Below, piece by piece: positions 1-11,599 of a stretch of DNA of 64,000 nt (its first letter is position 1; each line of letters begins with the position of its first letter). A program made the position numbers and the translations under genes. This DNA comes from Taxawa tesnikishii (nom. ined.). Its lineage: Eukaryota; Ascomycota; Dothideomycetes; Dothideales. The DNA lies in the NCBI GenBank assembly GCA_030247885.1, contig JAPDRO010000021.1, positions 1-64,000 on the forward strand, in the 5' to 3' direction. The notes beneath the pieces are model-generated. The model saw nothing but the letters and a program-made list of their open reading frames with translations. It searched no databases and was not told the DNA's origin.

Positions 1-72
1 CTAACCCTAACCCTAACCCTAACCCTAACCCTAACCCTAACCCTAACCCTAACCCTAACCCTAACCCTAACC
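1..72. repeat. Telomere array, CTAACC/TTAGGG hexamers
   Basis: Twelve uninterrupted copies of the hexamer CTAACC start at base 1, so the window begins at a physical chromosome end with the C-rich strand shown. TTAGGG is the usual telomere repeat of filamentous ascomycetes. The array is short, as is usual where assemblies clip telomeres. Confidence 0.98.
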
Positions 73-117
73 CACTCACTCACTCACTCACTCACTCACT
101 CACTCACTCACTCACTC
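73..117. repeat. CACT tetranucleotide microsatellite abutting the telomere
   Basis: About eleven perfect copies of CACT follow the last telomere hexamer without a gap. Like the telomere C-strand it contains no G. No function is evident. Confidence 0.9.
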
Positions 118-1299
118 TTATTCTTACTCATTCTTACTCTCACTCACTCACTCTCTTTTTCAATGTTTTTTCTCTTTCTACTTTATTTCTTTCTTTCTAT
201 TTTATCTCTCTACTTCTTTTATTCTTCTTATATCTTATTACTCTACTACTTTATTACTTTACTACTCTATTACTCTACTATTCTATTACTCTACTATTTT
301 ATTACTCTATTATTTTATTACTTTACTACTTTACTACTTTATTATTTTATTACTTTATTACTATATTTTTATTACTTTCTTATTCTTTTTAAATATTACT
401 TTAACTCTACTAATTTATTATTCCATTCTTATATTACTATATCTCTATTACTTTACTCCTTATCTTTTACTATAAATCTCTTATTTTAACTTTTTTTCTT
501 TTATTTCTTTTCTTTCTTTTATTTTATCTCTTCTTATTTTCCTATTTTTTACTTTTATTCTATTTCTATATTATTATATCCCTATTACTTAAACTTTCTT
601 TCTTTATTCCTTCCTTATTATAACTCTTATTTTCTAACTTACTTATTTTATTCCTTCTCTTTTTATTACCTTTTCTTTTTTATTATCTTCTTTTTCTTTT
701 ATATTATCCTCCCTTACTTTACTTTCCTTTTTACTTTTTTTCTCTTATTCTTAACTAATCTCCTTTTTCTTTTTATATTCCACTATTTTACTTTAATTTC
801 TTTTACTTTACTATTAAATCTATTAGTTTTTCTTTTTCTTTCTTTTATCTTTTTTTATCTTAAGAGATATATCTTTTTCTCTTTAAAATATTATACTTGT
901 TATAGAGAGAAATATTACCTTTTTTTTTTTGAAAATCCTATATAGAGAAATATTGTTCCTTTCTTTAAAACTTAGCTTTTCTATGATTATCGTCTTCTTC
1001 ATTTATATACTTACTTTTTACCCTTATTTATCTAAACCCTAACTCTTAGTTCTATATTATCCTATATAATCCCTAAGGTTTAAGAAGAACTTTATTATAC
1101 TTTAGGATTCTTTCTTAACTTCTTTATAACTTAGCTTAAGTCTATTTAACTAAGTTACTTTCCTTATCTATTAGACTTCTTCTTAACTACTCTAACTAAC
1201 TTATTATTAGGCGTTTACTTTTTGTTAGGACTCTTTCTTGCTTGTCGGAGCTAGTAAGGACCTAACGTATTTACCTCTTAAGCTATTATCTATTTTTTT
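118..1299. other. Subtelomeric non-coding DNA, G-free on this strand to about 863
   Basis: Pyrimidine- and A-rich DNA made of loose TATTACT/CTACTA-type repeats. Between 1 and 863 only two G residues occur on this strand (165 and 826), so the complementary strand is practically free of C. After 863 G reappears gradually. A degenerate telomere-like CTAAACCCTAAC lies near 1035. The frame open at 163-489 encodes only Leu/Tyr/Phe low complexity and is not a gene. Confidence 0.85.
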
Positions 1300-1395
1300 C
1301 CTTCGCTACTTCTTCTGTTTTTTCCTTCACTACTTCTTCTGTTTTTTCCTTCACTACTTCTTCTGTTTTTTCCTTCACTACTTCTTCTGTTTTTT
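1300..1395. repeat. Four tandem copies of a 24-bp unit
   Basis: Four head-to-tail 24-bp units start at 1300, 1324, 1348 and 1372. The first differs from the others by one A/G change. They lie about 40 bp beyond the stop codon of the minus-strand helicase gene, so they sit in its 3' untranslated or flanking region between the gene and the telomere. Confidence 0.9.
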
Positions 1396-1436
1396 CTTAT
1401 AGGTCGTTGCTATTAGTTGTCTCTGACCTCGCTATC

Positions 1437-4400
1437 TTAGAACGACAATAAAGCCTTTGCCGCTACTCTGACTCCCTGTACCGCCATTCCGCCTCCAAAT
1501 CTTGTCTCCTCTCCCAACCAGTCAAAGAAATCCTCCACCCCGGCGAATCTGCGCCGGAAGTGGTCCTCTAGCCATCTGGCTCCTCCGGCGCTCACGAATA
1601 TCCCGTAACAGAGCGGCAGGACCACGTCTCCGTGCTCACACGCTTCTTCCTTACTGGTCTTGCTGAGCTCAGCCCTTTGGCAGATGGACTGAGGGTTTAG
1701 GCACCAGAAGCAGCTCGTGTACGGACGCAACCACTTTCGTCCGCGTGTCTCGTGCCGCTGCCGTACTCGACTGCGCTCGTGAAACACCTCATGCCGCCGG
1801 GCACACTTGGAGAACTCGTGCTTCCATTCCTCGTCCATCGCACGGCAGAGCAAGCATGTCCCGCGCACGCTGGCCAGGTCCAGACGGTAGTTGACAAGTT
1901 CGGAGTGAGCCTGCAGCCGCTCTTGCTGGATGAGATCGAGTCCGGTGTGGGCGGTCTGCCGTCTTGTCGCGTCCGAGGCTGCGATTGGATCCTCGTGAGC
2001 CGCTTTGCAGACGTCGCAAGCCACGTCTTCCGGCATGCACCACCTTCGGTGCTGAGCGAGATCGAGGTGTTCGCTCAGCGAAGTTCGGAAACATTGCTCG
2101 CCTCGTAAGTACTTGTGCACGGCCTGCTTGTCCCGTCGCTTGCGAAGTGACACGTCGTCCCTGCAGCTGCCCGTCTGCTCCGAACCGACGTCGACGTCGT
2201 CTTCGAGCTGTGCCTGCCACGTCGCCGGCAGGAGAACCATCGAGTACGCCTCCATCCCGTCGCGGCCGGCCCGACCCGACTCCTGCGCGAAGGTGACCAA
2301 CGAGTCCGGCTCCCCTACGTTCATGACCAGACGTACATGAGCGTGGTCGAAGCCTTCGGCAAGAGCGGTCGTGGCAACGAGATACGGGCGGTCGGAGGTA
2401 TGGATCCAGCGATCAACGATGAGCTTCTTCTGTTCCGGCGTTCCGCTCTTTGCGGTGTATGCAGCACAACCAAGCAGTTGGCACAGGCTGTCCGCGTCCT
2501 CACACGTTCGGACGTATAGGACGATCTTGTCACGGGAATGATCGAACAGGTCGGAGTCGCGCCACGCGTCTTGCGCTTCGACCGCACTCTGCTCCAGAAG
2601 GCTGCCTTTGCGAGGGTCTGCCCTGCGGACCATGTAGAATATGTTGGGTCGGTTGCTCGATGCTCTGATGGTTGTCGGACGGTAGAGGTAGTTGCGCTCC
2701 TCAAACTCCTCTTTCATGGACGGAGGCAGTGTGGCTGTCAGGTAGACAAACTGCGTCCTGAGATTGCGGACCGCAGTAAGGTCGACGATGCTCGATCGGT
2801 AGTCAACGGCAGTCACCGTCAGGTGGCATTCGTCGATCACGATTCGATCGAGTTTCTGCTGGACGATCAGGCTTCGTGCGTATTTCGTGAAGTGTGTTGT
2901 GGCCGCAGCCTCAACGCTGACGATTATCAGCGATGCTTCTCGACTTTCTCCCGGCAACCATTCGAGGTGAGCGATGTTCAGTTCCCGTATCCGCCGAAGC
3001 AGGTCTGCCCGAAGGGATACGAGCGGCACGATGAGGATGGTGATCCCGGCATCAGGCAGCGTACACGGCAACATGAAGGACAGGCTCTTTCCGGCTCCGG
3101 TTGGCAAGATGGCCACCACCTGCTCCGTCCACGACATGATCGTGGTGAGGGTCTGTTCCTGCTCCCTCGATTTCCACATCATTCTCTGGTTGCCGTAGAG
3201 CTTTCTGAGCCCTTCCAGCAGAGCCTCTGCCGACCACGGTTTGCGGGGCCGATAGACACCCTTGGCAAGTCGTTCCTTCAGTCGACACTCTTCTCCGTCC
3301 CTCTTTCGCTTCTTGCCTTTTAGCATCGTCTCCACTCCCCAGAAGTCCTGCCACAACGTTGACGCGCGAAGTCCCATTCGGATCAGCCCGTCCCACACGT
3401 TGCCGAAGGTCGCTCCCGTCTGATTGGCATACGCCCTGTTGACCGTGCGTGTCTTGTGGTTGCGCTGTCTCGTCATCGCTCGGATATCCTCCTCCATCTC
3501 CTCGGCGTCCTCGTCGTCTTCGTTGACTTCGAAGCAGCCTATGTTGCTCGCAAACTTGGTCTTGACGATGGCCACGCTCATCTGGCGCCAGTTGGAAACG
3601 TGAAGCCGGGGTGTGCACGCCCGAGCACTGGCTTCCTCCAGACAACGACTCAACCGTCCTTCGCCCCACACCTTTCCGTCTTTCTCCCACAAGAACGAGG
3701 AGAGCAGTGCCTTTGGTGATTGCTGCCGCAGAAAGACCTGTCGTAGCGGCACGACATAGACGAGGTAATCCAGCAACAGGTCGCCCACCGGATTGGCGAG
3801 AAACCGGATGTTTTCCTTGTACCTGCCCGTCTGCTGCTGACCTTTGTGGTATTTGACATGTATCATGACACGATCGTGGCGGAGTGTGATGGATCGTCGT
3901 CGTTGCGTGTTCCGCCAGGTCATGGAGAAGAACTCGCTTTCGCGGATGGGCTGACCGCCACTGATGTGAACGAGGACACACAAGCGTTTCAAGAACTCCT
4001 GCACAGTTGCCTCGTAGCCGGCTAGCGCACTGTCCCTCCAAACGAAGCCGCTCGCTGATCGACGGTCTTGCTGAAGGAAAAGGCGGCACAGTTGCTCGGA
4101 ACGCTCAACGGCGGCCAACAGAGCTTTGTCCGTCCCCTCAGCAGGAGAGCGTTGTCACGATGCTGGATCAAGCTCCAGCCGACGGTATCGACGTTGCCGC
4201 TATCTCTAAGCGCCCAAGACTGCATGCGGCGTAGGTCCTTCTGACCCAGCAGCAAGTCGTCGTACAGTAGCCGTTCGCACTCACGGTATTCGGAGAGCAG
4301 TAGCGTGGGGATCTGGTCCATACGCAGCTCTGTATCTTCGTATGTCAGGACCTGTTCGCTTTCGTCCCAACAGGCCTCATGATCACCCACGCTGTCCTTC

Positions 4401-5870
4401 GAGATGCGAAACAGCAACAGGCGCCAGCGGAGTATCTCCCCATCGGCGTCTCGGCCGTCTGCTGCAGATAACTCTCACAGCATTCCTTGACGAGCGCGAG
4501 CGTTTCTCCCCACCCTGCCGCTCTTTGCGAGCACAGTCATAGAAGATCAGCAGCTGCGCGACCCATATCATCGCAGACAGACTGCTGTTGAAGTTGCCGG
4601 GTTCCATCCAGCCTTGCGTAGACGGCTTGATGCTTAGCATCGCGCAGAAGCTCACTATTGGCGAGCGGTACCGTCGGGCTCCGGTAGTGTGACGGATAAC
4701 GAGCATCCATAACTCAACCAGCCCATCTCTCAGTTGGCCCTTGATCCCTTCACCCGTGCCCGTCGCTCCCCGTTCTGCTAACCGACGGAGGTTATGCCAC
4801 ACCACCCTTTGCTTGTCCGTCGGTTCGATCACGTCCTCTGGCCGGATCGTCTCCTCCGAGTCAGCACTGAAGTGGTACTCGTCACAGATCGCCACTCGCT
4901 CCAGGTACGACAGGAACTGTGACGCCAGCTTGAAGTAGACCTTGAGCGTGCCGGGCTCCTTGTAAGGATCGAACGGCCGAACCTTCCCAATCGACTCGAC
5001 CTGCGACGACTGGAACCGACTGAGAACGACGCGACATGGCCAAGTGAGCATACAGTCGGGTCCGTCGAAACACCAGCCGTGCGCCTCCCTGAGCACGTCC
5101 TCCATCGCATCGACGATCGTCCGCAGAGGACATCCTTCGTCTCGCGAGGGCACGGCGATCGCTGCTCGGATCTCGTCTTTCTTCAAGCCGCAGACATGGT
5201 CGACGATGCCGGTCTCTCTGAGCCATGGTACCACGGTAGAACGATGCTCGTCGAATCCGCGGACACGGTTGGCCGCAGATGCGGCGTCGCGCTCTGCCTG
5301 AAGGATGTCTTCTTCTTGCGTCCGGAAGAAGTCACGCTGGTGACCGGCTCGCCTCCGACCGCAAATCTCCAGGTCCGCTACTTGGACCTCGAAGTACCTC
5401 TGCCAGCTTCCGACCTTGAAGAAACGCTGACAGGCGCGGTCGCAAGACCACAGCTTGTTGTGGGTATGGACCTGCTTCAAACGAGCATCGCCGCCTCGCT
5501 TCTGTCCGTTGACCCAGCCGTGTTGCCGCTCACAATGATCTTGCATGCCACGCGGAGTGCGGCATATATAGGGACAAAGCCTGCCTTCGCCATCTTTCCC
5601 GCCACACTTCAAGCCGTCGAAGTACACCGGAAGTCCCGTTACGGGAGGCTCTGTTGCTGCTGGATAGATGACATCTGCCTCGACTTGCGCAAGTTCGGTA
5701 AAAGACCCGACTTTGGCAATAATGTCCCGCCGTTGTTGTAAGCTGAGACGCTTGTGATGCACACGAAGATGTTTGGCGAGCTGCGAAGGTACGACTGCAT
5801 ACTGACAATGGATGCAAACAAGGATGCGGTGCTGGGCGACTACTTGGAAGAGACGATGAAAATCATCCAT
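1437..5870 (-). CDS. Telomere-linked RecQ helicase with OrsD-type zinc-finger N-terminus; frame broken three times
   Basis: Read from 5870 (ATG) toward the telomere. The N-terminal part (5870-4383) has Cys19-Cys22-His34-His38/39 followed by a second Cys-rich segment, as in DUF3505/OrsD proteins. The C-terminal part (4118-1437, 893 residues in its own numbering) carries RecQ/SF2 helicase motifs: Walker A GAGKS at 341-345, DECH at 429-432, motif III LTATLPP near 460, and SGRAGRDG at 614-621, then Cys/His-rich tails. Upstream of the helicase lies RESEFFSMTW near 59, resembling a tyrosine-recombinase Arg box. Three frame changes fall exactly at G4 runs (plus-strand C4 at 4508-4511, 4438-4441, 4134-4137). 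One extra G at each gives a single open frame of about 1478 residues. Telomere-linked helicases are multicopy last genes before telomeres in fungi; their role in end maintenance is suspected, not proven. Confidence 0.85.
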
Positions 5871-6211
5871 CTGAGTCTTGGCTTGCCTTCACGGCTGCCA
5901 TACTTGCGAGGCCAGACATAGCTATATTACCTTTCTAAGGATTTAAAGGATCCATGTGATGCTCAGGATCAATTGTTTAGAGCGTACTGATCACGTCGCA
6001 TAGACACAGGGCTGGTCTTTGTTTGGAGAGGCCGCCCTGCGAAAATGCGGGGAGTGGCCTATGCACAAGGCGCCTCATCTTTTTCCTTTTAAGACCGCCG
6101 CCCTTGATGTTCCATGTATATGGCATATATATGAGTGGTGTTTGGCATGCAGAGAGAATAACCTTATGACAGTATAGTGTGTGGGTTTCGAGAAGGTTGG
6201 GGCTCGGGAAG
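5871..6211. other. Upstream region of the helicase gene, no gene seen
   Basis: GC-normal DNA between the helicase start and the repeat motif at 6212. It probably holds the helicase promoter. I see no other open frame or RNA gene. Confidence 0.5.
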
Positions 6212-6316
6212 GCAAACGAATCGTGGTCAACAGGTGCAAACGAATCGTGGTCGTTCCTCTAACCCTTAGGGTTATAGCCCACGCAAAAGCAAACGAATCG
6301 TGGCCATTCGTTTGAC
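6212..6316. repeat. Triplicated 15-bp motif with a partial inverted copy and head-to-head telomere-like hexamers
   Basis: GCAAACGAATCGTGG occurs at 6212, 6236 and 6289. A shortened inverted version (ATTCGTTTGAC) follows at 6306-6316. Between copies two and three, 6259-6277 reads CTAACCCTTAGGGTTATAG, two telomere-like units facing each other. The cluster ends exactly where the AT-rich block starts, so it may be the border of an inserted or fused segment. Confidence 0.75.
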
Positions 6317-9300
6317 TTCTACGAGTAGATATTAATAAGGTTATCGACGTAGATTTATTTACTACTTTTATATATACTATTATAGTTAATAGGAGTATTA
6401 AAATATACCTTATAACTATAGTAGCTACTATTAAAATATCGTTAGTAAAAGGTTACTTAGAGAAATCTTAGAAAATAGTAAAATACCTTACGACTTTAAA
6501 AAAGCTTATAGTTATAAATCTTAAGGAATTTTATATATTTAAAAAGAAGCGCTTAACTATCTAGTTTATAGTTAATATCTATTTCGAAGAAATACTAGGA
6601 ATATACTACTATAATAAGTAATTAATAGTAAGAATTAAAGGCGAAAGATTATTTAAAGCTTATATAATAAAAGTAGCTACTAAGAATAAAAAGCTACTTA
6701 TAAAAAGGTTACTAACTATTACTAGTAAAATAATACCTTTAAAGATATTTCTAAATACTACGTAGGCTACTTAGAGTATTAGATACGTACTAACTATAAG
6801 GATATAAAGGAATTATATTCGGTTTACTAATAAGTCCTTAGAGAAGTATAGTTAATAAATATTATTTTTATACTTATATTTAATAGTAAGGAATACCTTA
6901 TTATCGCTAAAGAATTAGTATTAAAGTAGCTAGAAGCTAAAGTATTACGTAAGCCTAATAGTTAAGCTATTATAAGATTCCTTTATAAGGACGTTATTTA
7001 TAAATATAAGTACTTTATTAAACTAATTAGTAATAAAGAACTTAAGAACTTTAACTATATATTTACGTTAATTATATAATATAAAATTCGAAAGATTATT
7101 ACTTTCGCTTATTATCTTAAAAGTAATAAATTAGTAAAACGTAAATATTCGAACCTTATTAACTACTTATTAAAGCTTACTTTTAAGTTTAATAAGCTCT
7201 AAGACGTAGAGTTATTAAAAACCTTATAAGTAGACTAAATTACGCTAAGGTAATTTATTAATATATCTCTAATATAAATCTTATATAAAAGAGATATTAT
7301 TCTTTTAATCGAACCAAAATTTCTATTATAATAAGTACTAAACTAAAGTACTATTAAAACTACTATAGATTTAGTAACTATATATATATAATAGTTAGTA
7401 CGTTAAGATAAAGTTTTAAAGAATATACTATTATATTAATAGTAAATATAAGAGTAGAACGTAAAGGAATTTAATAATCGAAAGAATACTATATTTAAAT
7501 AACTAAATATCAAATAGGAAGTCCTTATTTATAATATAAAACGTAAGAAAATTCGAAGAGATAAGCTACTATTTCGATAGTATAGTTCTTTTAAGATTAA
7601 AAGCGTTACCCTTATAAGTACTTACGTACTAGAAACCTTAGATAGTATTAAAATAAAGGGGACTTATACTGAAATTAACTAAAACTATAGATTCGGCCTA
7701 TTTTTCTAACTATACCTAAACGGTTATAAGATTAGTTAATAGCTACTAAAGGTAATATACCTTTACTTAAGGATAAAGGATTAAAAATTAATTTATAAGA
7801 CGAGGAACTAAAGGACGAATTACTTATAAATATTAGAGATATAGGCTTAAAGGTAATTATTAATATACTATAAGGATTCGATTTATTATAGTACGAGGAT
7901 TATATAAAGTAGCTAGCTAGCTAGTAAGTTAAGTTTTATATAACTTTAAAAGTTATATAAAAACTTAAGTCTAAGGATAAACTTATAAAGAAAGGGAAGT
8001 ATATTTTTATATTATTTTAATAATCTTTCTATTTATTTCTTTAGATAATTTCCTTTATTAACTTTCTTAATAATCTCTTTTATTATTTATTTCTTTACTA
8101 TTTTTATATTCCCTTTTATAATAAAGTCTTTATTTATTTACTTAAGATAGTAGTCTTATCTTATTACTAAATAAAAGTATAAAGCTCGTAAGATAAGAAG
8201 TTTATATTTATATAAAAAATATTCCTTTTATATTATAAGTTAAAAGAATTAAGTAATAATAGTAATAAGAAGTAATAAGAAAGAAGTAAAAGGAAGGATA
8301 CTTTTAAAACTAAAATCTCTAAATATTAGCTATATTTTCCTTTAAGAAAGTAAAATATATAACAAATATTTAAATTTATATATTAAACTATAAATCCTTT
8401 AGAAACTATACCTTAAAGCTACTATTAATAACGCTATTATAATTCGCAAGTATAATAGTTATAAATACTTTAAAAACTTATTAAAAGATAGTATTTCCTT
8501 ATTATATACTTACTAAAGTCTAACTATACTTACGACTTACTATATCGTAACTTAACTTACTTAGTAGTTAAGTTATTAATATTATTAAAGTTAATAACTC
8601 TATCGTTTTAATTTCCGAGTTATTTTACTAAGTATTTAAAGAAGTAAAGAAGATTAGTAATAACGATAAATACTACTACGTAACCTTCGACTTAAGTAAT
8701 AAAATCTCTTAGAAAGAAGAAAGACTAAGTAAATACTAGTCCCTATTACTATAAGACTACTATAAAAAAGAACAACCTTTAAACTAAACTTTTAAGAAGA
8801 CTTCGAGGACGCTATTTAATTAAAAAGACTTCTTCTTAATAAAAGAAACGAGTAAGTAAAAGCTAAGAAAACTCTTTATAGCCTATAATAAATTATAGGA
8901 AATATAAATATTTTTTAATTTAACCTTAGTAGTATAATTCTCTTTAAAATAAGATAGCTAACTAAAAAGGAGTTTATTATGAAGTAAGTAGTTTACGCGT
9001 TTCTTTATAAGTATATATATCGTAACTATATTAGAAGTAAAGGTTTTAAGAAGAGTTACTTATTTTAGCTTAGGAACTTAGAAAATATTAAAGAGTACCT
9101 TAAAAGATATTTATTACTTAATTAAGGAAAATATAAGTACTTAACTATACTAGGATATACTATTAATAAGTAAGGAGAAGTTTATAAAGTCGCTAATATT
9201 AAACTATTATATAGTAGTTACGCTTAAACTCTACTTATAAATGTCGATAATACGAATATACTTATACTAGAAAGTTCTCCCTTTTATTACTTCTAAAAGG

Positions 9301-11599
9301 AGTAAAACGTAAGATTAAAGAAGAAAAAGTAAAGGAACGTAAGCGTAGGACGATAGTTAATATACTTTTTAATTAAGATTTAAATACTCTTATTAATTTA
9401 TATAACGATTTTAGTAAATAAAATACTCGCGACCTTAGTAATAATCTCCGTAAGAATATAAATAATAATAAGATACTTAAGGATCTTATCTTATTTAATT
9501 CGAAGGAAGAAGAAGAGTAATACAAGGAAAATATAAAGGAAATAACTTTAAAGAAGAAAAGTAACTATAATTACTAAATTAGTAGGAAATATAAAGCTCT
9601 TTAAAGGGAGATTAATTAACTTCTAAGTAAGATGTTAAATCTTAATATTATTAACTTAATAAAGAAGGTACTACGTACTATTAATAAGGACGATAAAGTA
9701 TTTTATAAAGTATACCTTTTTCGACTTTATTAGAAAGTTAAATACTATATTAAAGCCCTTAGTAGGGAGTAGCTAATTATACGTATAAGAGAGTTCTTAT
9801 TTAGTAAAGCTTTTAAGCTTAAAACTAACCTTAAGACTATAAATTAATTTTATAAGTCTTATAGACTAGCTCGTACTTTTAATACTTATAGTTTCTATAG
9901 ATATTAATACTATATTCCTCTAGTTAAAAGATATAATTATAGAACTATTATAGAGTCTATTTTTCTAAGTACTTATAACTAGTTTTAAAAGGATAGTACT
10001 ATTAATATTAATATATTTAACTAACTATTTAAAGAGGACCTTATAAAGAATATACTAAAAGAGCTTACTATATATAAGTACTATCTTTATCTTCCTACTA
10101 GTTAATCTAATTAAGGCTAGTTACGTAACGCTTATTATAGTTATACTTAGTAAGTTATTTATTAAGATATACTATACTATTTAACCTACGTATACTTACG
10201 GCCTAATTATAATTAATAGTTAGTTTCCTACTTATACTATTATAAGTACGTAACTAGAGTTAATAAGACTAAATTTTATTACTTAAATAATTATTTAAAC
10301 TATCTTTTAACTAATAATAATACTAATATAATCTAAGGAATTATATCCTTAATAAATAAGACGAAGAATAACTATATAGTCTTAATTAAAGGTATTTACT
10401 AGTATTTTAAAGAATAGTAATATAACGTATAGGAGCGTAGTAGTAATAAGACTTCTAGTAGAGCCGTTATTTATATTAATAATAAAATCTAAAGTAAGAA
10501 GGATAAAGAAAAGTATAACTTATAGTAGGAGAAAGTTTCTTATAAAGTTAAAAAGGTACGTATTACTCTATTATACTTTCTTTACGATTTTAATAAAGGA
10601 CTAGTTAAGAAGAGAGTAATAGTATTCTTATAGTATATAGCTATTAAAGAGGACCTTAGTACTTTAGAAATTAATACTAAAGCTAATAATTAAACTACTT
10701 TTACTCTTAGTTACTTAAAGCTTACTTTACTTTTATTTACGCCTTTTAAATATCCTTAAATATATAGTATAATTACGTACGCTTTTCTAATAGCTATTTC
10801 TTATATTATAAATAGCGTAATATCTTAAGTAATTATAAGGTATACTATATAAGTAGACCCTTATATTATAACTAAGTACGCTATCTTTTTAGTATTAATA
10901 ATAAAAAGCGAAAGAAGTTTATTAATAAGTATTACGCTAACGCTATATATAAGTTTTATATTTACTTTTATATAACTATAGACGCCAAGGCTTAGTACTA
11001 TTTAATAAAGTCTTATAATTATTATAAGTAAGAATATAGTAAGGTCTCTTTAAATAATAAGCTAGTAAAGTCTATTAGTTTAAAAGAGAGTTTCGAAAAG
11101 GATACTAATAGTAAAGGTAAAGGAAAAGGATTAGTAATAAATATTTCTAACGAAAATAATTTTAATAAAAGCCTTTATAGTAGAACTTTTAATATAAATA
11201 CTAACTAGGAGTCTTATCTTAGTCGCTTATCTTAATTAAAGTAGTTATTTATATTACCCTTACTAGTTTTTACCCTCGTCTTTTTCTAATAAATAAGTAA
11301 ATTATATAACTCTTAAAGATATATAATAAGTATAGTTTATATAGTACTTAAGGGATAAGTACTTAAGAGAGAAGAGAAGTATATAATAGGGTAGCTACTA
11401 GATAGTTATAAGTTATTAATTACGTAGAAGTTACCTTTAATTCCTAGTTATTTAGTTCGTATATAAGATAGTTACTTATTTAATTAATAACTATTCTTTC
11501 TATATCTTATTTTTATCTTATATCTTACTAACTACTATCTTTATTACTACTTACGTAGCTACCTTTTATAATTTTAACTTAACTTAATATAAAGTTCTC

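Noticed and set aside
163-489. Open frame of 108 codons near the telomere
   Set aside because: Pure Leu/Tyr/Phe low complexity produced by the G-free pyrimidine tract; no coding signal.
1300-1395. CRISPR-like array
   Set aside because: Direct tandem units without spacers, in a eukaryotic chromosome end.
2538-3323. 261-codon plus-strand frame
   Set aside because: Antisense of the helicase motifs.
4022-4417. Separate 131-codon gene between the two helicase halves
   Set aside because: It is the middle part of the same helicase protein in the third frame, bounded by G4 runs.
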